Part shown: in pieces, positions 56,557 through 64,000 of the stretch
Position numbering within the stretch: position 1 is the stretch's first letter
Layout: each line of letters starts with the position of its first letter
NCBI RefSeq assembly: GCF_005406225.1
Contig: NZ_NXLY01000003.1
Coordinates: 62,001-126,000 of the forward strand
Source: Campylobacter taeniopygiae
Lineage (GTDB): Bacteria > Campylobacterota > Campylobacteria > Campylobacterales > Campylobacteraceae
Direction: 5' to 3'
DNA: 64,000 nucleotides
Made by a program: the position numbers and the translations under genes
Notes under the pieces: model-generated
Told to the model about the DNA's origin: nothing
Databases searched by the model: none
Seen by the model: only the letters and a program-made list of their open reading frames with translations

Positions 56557-57447
56557 TTAATTATTCTTATATTTTACTGCAAATAAATATATACTAAGTC
56601 CTATTAAAAGAAGATTAATGCCTCCAATAAGATAAAATACATAAAGCATTTGCGATAAATCACTCGAAACAAGTTTAAAAACAAGCATTAAAGCCTCTAT
56701 AGCTAACGCTATAATAATAGATCCTAAAAATCTCACCATGGTTTTTTGAATCCCATTAATCTCTTTTTTTGTTTTTCCAAAAACCTCTTCTTCTATAATT
56801 GTTTTTGTTAAATCAAAAATAGCCAAGGCTAAAGTTATAGCAATGGTACTTTGAAAAATAACCTGTATGCCAACTTCTCCTTGAGGATGAAATAAACTAA
56901 ATAAGCCTTTTTGAAATAAAAAACAAGTGATGATAAATAAAACTGCAGCAAAACAAAAATAAACTATACGACTAAAATAGGTAAAAATAGTTTCAGAATA
57001 GCCAGTTTCTATCATTTTTAAAATATTTGTTAAGCTGATATCAATGCAAACAACAAATAATAAATTATCCTTGTTATCATAAATAGGCATTGAAGCGGTA
57101 ACACATAACTCATTGTTTAAAATTGAAGGGTAAGGATCGCTAAGAGTGCATCGCTTAAGATTAACAGCTCTATAAAAATAAGCTTTTGAACTCTTATCTT
57201 CCCCATCTCCTATTTCAAATTCTTTTTTTAATGCTATAGCGTTTCCAATTTGTCTTCCAGAAGTATCAAGTATATACAAAGCATCAAAAACTGAAATATC
57301 ATGCTCGATTTTGTCTAAAGCAGCTCGTATGCTTTCAAGACGAATATCGGGAAGTTTATTGGGTAAATTTCTTGTTAGAATATAAGTCATATAAGCTCTA
57401 GCCTTATAACGATTATCTTCAAATCTTTGCATGTCTTTAATAAACAT
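56557..57447 (-). CDS. pglG: PglG, membrane protein of the N-glycosylation cluster
   Basis: The 296 residues comprise an N-terminal sensor-like region that resembles a Cache domain (IRAALDKIEHDISVFDALYILDTSGRQIGN; ASMPIYDNKDNLLFVVCIDI) and four C-terminal hydrophobic helices (from about residue 155). It is the last pgl gene and follows pglF by 2 bases. As I recall, loss of pglG has no clear effect on glycosylation, so its role is unknown. The topology suggests a membrane protein with an N-terminal ligand-binding domain. Confidence 0.85.
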   Translation of the reverse strand: MFIKDMQRFEDNRYKARAYMTYILTRNLPNKLPDIRLESIRAALDKIEHDISVFDALYILDTSGRQIGNAIALKKEFEIGDGEDKSSKAYFYRAVNLKRCTLSDPYPSILNNELCVTASMPIYDNKDNLLFVVCIDISLTNILKMIETGYSETIFTYFSRIVYFCFAAVLFIITCFLFQKGLFSLFHPQGEVGIQVIFQSTIAITLALAIFDLTKTIIEEEVFGKTKKEINGIQKTMVRFLGSIIIALAIEALMLVFKLVSSDLSQMLYVFYLIGGINLLLIGLSIYLFAVKYKNN

Positions 57448-57449
57448 GT

Positions 57450-59219
57450 TTAATTACCTCCAGCATTGTGTTTAAATTCAGGCACTATTTCTTTTAAAAG
57501 ACTAATTATATCTTTATTTTGCTTAAGCCTCTCAATTTGCACATTTAAAATATTTAAATCAATTTTCTCATTTTTTACCACAAAAATACTTTCATACTTT
57601 GTTTTAGCGTCATTTTCATCGATCAAAAGCTCTTCAAAAAGCTTTTCCCCTTTTCTAAGTCCTACGATTTTAATTTCCAAGTCAGGACGATTTGAAAGCA
57701 AAAGCATTTTTTTAGCTAAATCCATAATCTTAACAGGTTTTCCCATATCAAGCACAAAAAGTTCTCCACCTTTTGCAATAGCTCCAGCCTGCAAAACAAG
57801 TTGCACAGCTTCATTTACAAGCATAAAATAACGCACGATATCAGGATGTGTTAAGGTTAGCGCTTCTCCATTTTCAATTTGAGCTTTAAATTTAGGAATA
57901 ACACTTCCACTCGATCCTAATACATTACCAAAGCGCACACAAGCAACTTCAAAATCAGAACTCGAAGAACTTAGTGTATAAAGCTCACAAACTCTTTTAG
58001 TACATCCCATGACACTTGTTGGACGCACAGCTTTATCTGTGCTAATCATTACAAATTTCTTAACACCGTTGGCCTTGGCACAATCGGTTAAAATTTTTGT
58101 TCCTACTATATTATTGATCACAGCAGCATAAGGATTTTGCTCGCAAAGTGGGACATGTTTATAAGCAGCAGCATGTAAAATCAATTCAGGTTGATATGTT
58201 TTTAATGCTTTATCAAGAGAATCTTGATCTAAAATACTCATCATCAAAGGAGTGATTTTTTCTTTGAAATTTTGCAATTCCTCATTGATTTTATAAAGAT
58301 TAAATTCGCTATGATCAAGCATTATGAGATGTTTTGCACCAAATTTAATGCATTGTTTGCAAAGCTCACTTCCTATAGTACCACCTGCCCCGCTTACCAA
58401 AACGACCTTATCTTTTAAAAATGCCGCTACAGCTCCATCATCTAAATCTTTTGGCTTTCTAGCTAAAAGATCTTCTATGCTAATATCTCTAGTTTTATTT
58501 TGGGTAAAAGAAAATATTTTAACATCTACAATGCCATAGTCTATTAATTCTTCAAAAAGCTTTTTTAAAGATTCTTGCTCTAGCTTCAATGCAATAATAG
58601 CTGTTTTAATGCCATCTTGAATATATTCTTTGATTTTGCTTTTATCTTGAACGATAAATTTGTCACAATAAGTTCCTATAAGCTCTTTTCTCTCATCGAT
58701 CACCCCAACAGGATAAAATCCTAAATTTCCCTCTCTTGCACCTTTTAACAAATGCAAAGCCTTAGAAGTTGCCCCTATAACGATGCAAGGATTTTCCTGC
58801 TCGGCTTTGGAAGATTTAAAATCTACAAGCATTCTTTTGCTGATCCTTAAAGTTCCTATAAACATATAAGATATAACAAAATCAATCCCTACGACACTTC
58901 TTGGAAAAGGGTTGAAAAAATCACTAAAAAAATAAAAAATGATTAAAAAGCAAAACTCAGCCAAAGCTAAAGCAAAAAAAATTTTTCTTGCCTCACTTAA
59001 AGAAAAAAATCTCCAAGCAACCTTATAAATTCTAAAAATAAATAAAAAAGCTATTTTCAAAAAAAGTAAAATAATTCCTGCTTTAAACATGCCTTGATAG
59101 AAAATATTTGCAATATCTCCACTAAAACGTAAAGAGAAAGCCAAATATATAGAAAGAGAAAATAAAATAATATCAAAACATAAAAAAAAGATTAATCTTT
59201 TGCTTTTATAAAAATCCAT
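57450..59219 (-). CDS. pglF: UDP-N-acetylglucosamine 4,6-dehydratase
   Basis: PglF converts UDP-GlcNAc to UDP-4-keto-6-deoxy-GlcNAc, the first step to N,N'-diacetylbacillosamine. The 589 residues have four N-terminal membrane helices (to about residue 130), a nucleotide-binding domain ([16 protein letters not shown]), and a catalytic domain from about residue 265 with [17 protein letters not shown] (NAD-binding) and [18 protein letters not shown]. The usual catalytic Tyr is replaced by Met (VMGCTK), as in this dehydratase subfamily. PglE lies upstream by one base. Confidence 0.96.
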   Translation of the reverse strand: MDFYKSKRLIFFLCFDIILFSLSIYLAFSLRFSGDIANIFYQGMFKAGIILLFLKIAFLFIFRIYKVAWRFFSLSEARKIFFALALAEFCFLIIFYFFSDFFNPFPRSVVGIDFVISYMFIGTLRISKRMLVDFKSSKAEQENPCIVIGATSKALHLLKGAREGNLGFYPVGVIDERKELIGTYCDKFIVQDKSKIKEYIQDGIKTAIIALKLEQESLKKLFEELIDYGIVDVKIFSFTQNKTRDISIEDLLARKPKDLDDGAVAAFLKDKVVLVSGAGGTIGSELCKQCIKFGAKHLIMLDHSEFNLYKINEELQNFKEKITPLMMSILDQDSLDKALKTYQPELILHAAAYKHVPLCEQNPYAAVINNIVGTKILTDCAKANGVKKFVMISTDKAVRPTSVMGCTKRVCELYTLSSSSSDFEVACVRFGNVLGSSGSVIPKFKAQIENGEALTLTHPDIVRYFMLVNEAVQLVLQAGAIAKGGELFVLDMGKPVKIMDLAKKMLLLSNRPDLEIKIVGLRKGEKLFEELLIDENDAKTKYESIFVVKNEKIDLNILNVQIERLKQNKDIISLLKEIVPEFKHNAGGN

Positions 59220-59220
59220 A

Positions 59221-60426
<1,206 letters not shown>

Positions 60427-60446
60427 CTAAAATAATTTACCAAAAA

Positions 60447-60816
60447 TCAAACATTAAAAATTCTTTTTGCAGGTAAAATTTATTTTGCACCACTTTTAAA
60501 GTTTTTTAAATCTTCTTTTTTATACATACCTTTAAAACACATATTTTTTTATATTTGGTTTTTATAATAAGAGTTGGCGCTTCTTTTTTACAAAATAATC
60601 AAATTTCACCATTTCATAAAATTCTACATCTTCTCGTTTTGCAAAATGCATATAAAAAAGATTAAATTTGCGAGTTATATAAATTCACTTACACAGTGTT
60701 TTTAAATTTTTATTTTCCAATTCAAAGAAAAAGAAGTCGATAAAAGCCTTCGAATTTATATTTAGAGAGTTTTTCAAAGGATATGATATATATTTACTAA
60801 ATTTATAAAAATCCAT
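60447..60816 (-). pseudogene. Decayed gene between pglE and pglD
   Basis: On the minus strand a frame starts at an ATG at 60816 (MDFYKFSKYISYPLKNSL) and runs 43 codons to a TGA at 60685. It continues in the same frame (IYITRKFNLFYMHFAKREDV and on) to a TAA at 60562. A shifted frame then reads GMYKKEDLKNFKSGAK and, after a stop, ILPAKRIFNV. Three stops and a shift suggest a dead gene. In C. jejuni I remember a gene called wlaJ here. Its ancestral function is not recognisable. The rest of the gap (60382-60446 and 60817-60836) holds nothing visible apart from the pglE ribosome binding site. Confidence 0.55.
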
Positions 60817-60836
60817 CCTAAAAGATGAAAGATTTG

Positions 60837-61424
60837 TTATATCCTTCTTGCAGGTACTCCTACAAAAACACCTTTTTCATTTTGACTTTTAATCAAAGTT
60901 GATCCTCCACCTAAAATACTATCATCAGCTAAACTTAAATTTGGCAAAACACAAGAATTAATCCCCAAAAGACAATTTTTTCCTATTTTTACATTGCCTG
61001 CACACTTAGCCCCAACACTAATGTGTGAAAATTCTCCAATTTCACACTCATGTTCAATTACACTTGAGGTATTTAAAATAACCCCTTTTGAAATTTTTGC
61101 TCTTGCATTTACCACAACATAAGGCATGATTAAAATTCCAGCATCTTCTTTTATAAAAGCACTAGAACTAATGATCGCACTTGGATGAATGAGATTGACT
61201 ATTTTAAAACCACTTTGAGAAACTTTTTCAAAAAAATCTTTTCTTAATTGATTATTCCCTATAGCGATAAAAAAATCATATTTTTCTAAATTTGGATCAA
61301 AAGGCTTTGCTTTGAAATCATCTAAAAAAATGCATTCTTTATAACCTAAACTCAAAGCAACATCTTCGCAAACTAATCCATGCCCACCCGCGCCATAAAT
61401 GTAAATTTTTTCAGTTTTTGCCAT
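60837..61424 (-). CDS. pglD: UDP-4-amino-sugar N-acetyltransferase
   Basis: PglD acetylates the PglE product to give UDP-N,N'-diacetylbacillosamine. The 195 residues have a small Rossmann-like N-terminus ([20 protein letters not shown]) and a left-handed beta-helix C-terminus of hexapeptide repeats ([40 protein letters not shown]). The catalytic His is in [17 protein letters not shown]. From memory it is only about three quarters identical to C. jejuni PglD. It overlaps pglC by 14 bases. Confidence 0.96.
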   Translation of the reverse strand: MAKTEKIYIYGAGGHGLVCEDVALSLGYKECIFLDDFKAKPFDPNLEKYDFFIAIGNNQLRKDFFEKVSQSGFKIVNLIHPSAIISSSAFIKEDAGILIMPYVVVNARAKISKGVILNTSSVIEHECEIGEFSHISVGAKCAGNVKIGKNCLLGINSCVLPNLSLADDSILGGGSTLIKSQNEKGVFVGVPARRI

Positions 61425-62013
61425 TGAATTTCTCTGTAGTAACGTGTCCTTCTTTGCTCACTCCGCTTCTTTTTAAAACTTTTAAAGCGGTTAAAAACAT
61501 AATCTTTAAATCAAAGAAAAAACAAAGATTTTCTACATAATAAACATCAAGCTCGAATTTCTTTTCCCAAGAAATAGCGTTTCTACCATTTACTTGTGCC
61601 CATCCTGTAATACCGGGACGCACACTGTGACGCAATTTTTGTTTTTCATTGTAAAGAGGCAAATACTCCACCAATAAAGGACGAGGCCCAACAAAACTCA
61701 TATCACCTTTTAAAACATTGAAAAGCTGTAAAAGCTCATCCAAACTTAAAGATCTTACAAGTTTTCCAAAAGCCTTTAAACGCTTTTCATCTGGCAAAAG
61801 TTCTCCATTTTCATCTCTTTCATCGCTCATTGTTTTAAATTTATAAATTTTAAAAATTTTTTCATTTAAACCTGGTCTATCTTGAGTAAAAATAACACTT
61901 CCTTGAGTTAGTTTTAAAAGCAAAGCTGTTATAAAAATAATTGGAGAAAATAATACAAGCAAAAATAAAGCTAAACAAAAATCAAAAATTCTCTTAAAAA
62001 AATGATTATACAT
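61411..62013 (-). CDS. pglC: Undecaprenyl-phosphate bacillosamine-phosphate transferase
   Basis: PglC moves phospho-diacetylbacillosamine from UDP to undecaprenyl phosphate at the inner face of the membrane. The 200 residues have one N-terminal membrane-dipping helix ([24 protein letters not shown]) and the phosphoglycosyl transferase core: [20 protein letters not shown], the catalytic Asp-Glu pair in [20 protein letters not shown], then GPRPLL and [15 protein letters not shown]. Overlaps with pglA (8 bases) and pglD (14 bases) indicate tight cotranslation. Confidence 0.96.
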   Translation of the reverse strand: MYNHFFKRIFDFCLALFLLVLFSPIIFITALLLKLTQGSVIFTQDRPGLNEKIFKIYKFKTMSDERDENGELLPDEKRLKAFGKLVRSLSLDELLQLFNVLKGDMSFVGPRPLLVEYLPLYNEKQKLRHSVRPGITGWAQVNGRNAISWEKKFELDVYYVENLCFFFDLKIMFLTALKVLKRSGVSKEGHVTTEKFNGKN

Positions 62014-63136
62014 TACTAATTACCCTTTTATAAATTTCCAAATAATGCTGTGCTATGATATTTTCATCATATTTTAAAGCATCCTTGGCTGCATTTGCGC
62101 CTAGATTATCTCTTAATTTTTCATCGCTCAATAAAAGTTCGATCTTATCACTTAAATCTTTAGCATCTCCCGTTTGAAACCAAAGTCCATCATAAGCATT
62201 TGAAATCGCCTCCACACATCCTTCACAATCACTCACTACAATAGCTTTTCCACAGGCTTTAGCCTCTAAAACACTCACAGGAAATCCTTCTTTATAGCTT
62301 GGCAAAACAAAAATATCGCAATTTTGCAATAATTCCACTATATCATTTCTAGAACCCAAATAATGCACACAACCCGAATTTAAAAAATCCAAACTCGCGC
62401 AAGAAGGATTATCATCTCTTCCACCTACTAAAATAAAATTGGCTTGTTCTTTTAACAAGCTTGCACTCTCATAAAATTCTTTAATTCCTTTATGCCACAA
62501 AGCCCTTGCTATCATTAAAACGATGGGTTTTTCGTCGATACAAAAATTCTTCCAAAAAATTCTTTTTGACTCATGATTGATTTTTATAGGGAAAAATTTT
62601 TTAAGATTAATACCAACTGATTTAATGATAAAAATTTTTTCTTTCTTAAGTCCTAAATTTCTCATAAATAAAGCGTTACTCTCATTTACAAAGATAAAGC
62701 CATTAGCAAGCTTAAAAGAAATTTTATATAATAAATTAATATTCCATCTTATCATCTTACTTTTAAAATTATCATCGATGTAAAAAGAACCGAGGCCTTC
62801 TACTAAGCCAAAAATATATTTAATTTTGGCTAATTTAGCAGCCATAATTCCAAAAGTATTGCTTTTGTGTGCAGCACACTGAATAAGATCTAAATTTAAA
62901 TTTTTTAATACCTTTTTCAAATGAAAGAAATTTTTAAAAACCACAAAAGGATTTAAACTAGATCTTGAAAAATCATAAATAACAAGATTTAAATCTAATT
63001 CTTGAAGTTTTTGAGTGTATTCATCCTTTGGAACTATGATAAAAATCTCATGACCTTGTTTTTTTAAAGCTTTAATAATTGGCATTCTAAAATGATAAAT
63101 ACTCGCCCCCGCATGAGATAAAAAACCTATTTTCAT
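62006..63136 (-). CDS. pglA: GalNAc transferase PglA
   Basis: PglA adds the first GalNAc to undecaprenyl-diphosphate bacillosamine. The 376 residues are a GT4-type glycosyltransferase: [21 protein letters not shown] at the start, [20 protein letters not shown] near residue 210, LVGGRDDNP, and the sugar-nucleotide site [20 protein letters not shown] near residue 285. No signal peptide is seen, so it works on the cytoplasmic face. Spacing to pglB is 11 bases. Confidence 0.96.
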   Translation of the reverse strand: MKIGFLSHAGASIYHFRMPIIKALKKQGHEIFIIVPKDEYTQKLQELDLNLVIYDFSRSSLNPFVVFKNFFHLKKVLKNLNLDLIQCAAHKSNTFGIMAAKLAKIKYIFGLVEGLGSFYIDDNFKSKMIRWNINLLYKISFKLANGFIFVNESNALFMRNLGLKKEKIFIIKSVGINLKKFFPIKINHESKRIFWKNFCIDEKPIVLMIARALWHKGIKEFYESASLLKEQANFILVGGRDDNPSCASLDFLNSGCVHYLGSRNDIVELLQNCDIFVLPSYKEGFPVSVLEAKACGKAIVVSDCEGCVEAISNAYDGLWFQTGDAKDLSDKIELLLSDEKLRDNLGANAAKDALKYDENIIAQHYLEIYKRVISNV

Positions 63137-63147
63137 ATCAATAAAAC

Positions 63148-64000
63148 CTAAATTTTTAATTTAAAAACTTTAACATCTTGTGTATTAATCACCAAATCAA
63201 ACAAGCTCTTATCATAATTTCCTAAAAAAAACATTTGCACAAAAGCACTGTTATACATAGTCTTATCCATCAATATAAATTGTATATATGGAATAGGACT
63301 ATTTTTGATATAAAAAAGATAATATTGTCCGTTTGGATCAATTGGAATTTCTTTATAATCATTTTGCTGCACCGAATTTAACTCTATAAAGCTATGAATC
63401 ATTGAAATATCATTATCGATTTTTAAACTTCTAAAATCATCACTCAAGGCAACGCCATTGCTTAAAATGATTTCTCCATTTTCCCTACCCAAAGGATAAG
63501 CTGTACTGAAAACAAAAGGTTGGTCTAATTTTCCATTATTAAGATTAATCAAAGAAAAACTAGCAATTGTTGAAAAAATAGACGCCATTCTAAAAGGCAT
63601 ATATATATAAACATCTCTTGTTTTTGGAGTATCGATTTTAAAATCCGGCTTAGATAAAGAATATAAAAACAAATCGACATTACTCTCGTTATAATCCTTC
63701 ATCATCGCCTGCAAAATATCTTTTCTTAAAAGACTATCATTAGGGGCATAAAAACTTTTTTCCGTATATTCAACGCTCAATCTTGCCATATTAGCCGCAG
63801 ATCTTTGATTCTTGGTTAAAGCAAATGAAGGAAAGAAATTATCTTTTCCTAAATGCTTACCACCATCAACCAAAGTTTTAACATCACTATAATAACGGAT
63901 AGGATAGCCATAATCCCACCAGGCCACAACATAATCTTCTCTATTTGCAATCTTTTTTAATTGATCTAATTGTGTTGCTTCATTTTTAGAAAAAACCGTT
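63148..64000 (-). CDS. pglB: Oligosaccharyltransferase PglB (C-terminal part, cut by window edge)
   Basis: PglB transfers the assembled heptasaccharide to Asn in D/E-x-N-x-S/T sequons in the periplasm. The visible part is the soluble C-terminal domain. The frame stays open to the edge, beginning TVFSKNEATQLDQLKKIANR and then REDYVVAWWDYGYPIRYYSD with the signature WWDYG. Further signature parts are MARLSVEYTEKSFYAPND and MMKDYNESNVDLFLYSLSKP. The membrane half and the true start lie outside the window. The sequence differs in many places from C. jejuni PglB as I remember it. Confidence 0.95.
   Translation of the reverse strand, partial: TVFSKNEATQLDQLKKIANREDYVVAWWDYGYPIRYYSDVKTLVDGGKHLGKDNFFPSFALTKNQRSAANMARLSVEYTEKSFYAPNDSLLRKDILQAMMKDYNESNVDLFLYSLSKPDFKIDTPKTRDVYIYMPFRMASIFSTIASFSLINLNNGKLDQPFVFSTAYPLGRENGEIILSNGVALSDDFRSLKIDNDISMIHSFIELNSVQQNDYKEIPIDPNGQYYLFYIKNSPIPYIQFILMDKTMYNSAFVQMFFLGNYDKSLFDLVINTQDVKVFKLKI

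Overview
The window is from a thermophilic Campylobacter close to C. jejuni and C. coli. It is very AT-rich and gene-dense, with genes often overlapping by 1-60 bp, TATAAT -10 boxes without clear -35 boxes, and a gene order that, as I remember it, follows the C. jejuni Cj1055-Cj1126 region. Several proteins (FliW, CheY, SmpB) look almost identical to C. jejuni, while PglA and PglD look clearly more diverged. I cannot name the species: a relative such as C. coli or C. hepaticus fits better than C. jejuni itself. No rRNA, tRNA, CRISPR array, insertion sequence or prophage is visible.

Layout. 1-6.8 kb (minus): the start of an edge gene, a nitrilase-like protein lacking catalytic residues, xseB, guaB, gatA, a 40-residue membrane protein and ileS. 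6.8-11.8 kb (plus): CinA-like protein, two nitroreductases (the second RdxA), pgsA, a site-2 protease and a DUF535 protein. 11.8-14.1 kb (minus): a TIM-barrel sugar isomerase-like protein and an MFS transporter with a 9-G tract near its start, a probable phase-variable sugar cassette. 14.3-15.5 kb: rpsF-ssb-rpsR. 15.5-18.6 kb (minus): lon and bamD. 18.65-20.6 kb (plus): fliW behind a sigma-54-type promoter, then three competence pseudopilin genes.

20.6-35.9 kb (minus): one head-to-tail run, in transcription order yajC, secD, secF, leuS, lptE, a degenerate GGDEF protein, folC, an M23 peptidoglycan peptidase, bactofilin, mfd, a MagIII-type glycosylase with an in-frame 9-bp repeat, thiD, thiE, hemD. 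35.9-37.2 kb: lnt, diverging from and overlapping yajC. 37.2-37.7 kb: remnants of a decayed gene. 37.7-38.9 kb: metK.

39-50 kb (plus): pyrB, pepF, an SspB-like adaptor candidate, uvrD/rep, truB, csrA, ispE, smpB, a thioredoxin-like lipoprotein, clpS, clpA, aat. This run brings together much of the bacterial N-degron and trans-translation quality-control machinery. CsrA here and FliW at 18.7 kb are regulatory partners. 50-56.5 kb: marC, msrB, a DUF455 ferritin-like protein, pssA, a Psd-like protein lacking the self-cleavage motif, ftsH, prmA and cheY. 56.5-64 kb (minus): the N-glycosylation cluster pglG, F, E, (decayed gene), D, C, A, B, with pglB running off the edge.

Most notable are the G9 tract in the MFS gene, the two apparent pseudoenzymes (nitrilase-like and Psd-like), the SspB-like ORF, the repeat inside MagIII, and the two gene scars. 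Statements about what C. jejuni carries at matching positions come from memory and were not checked.
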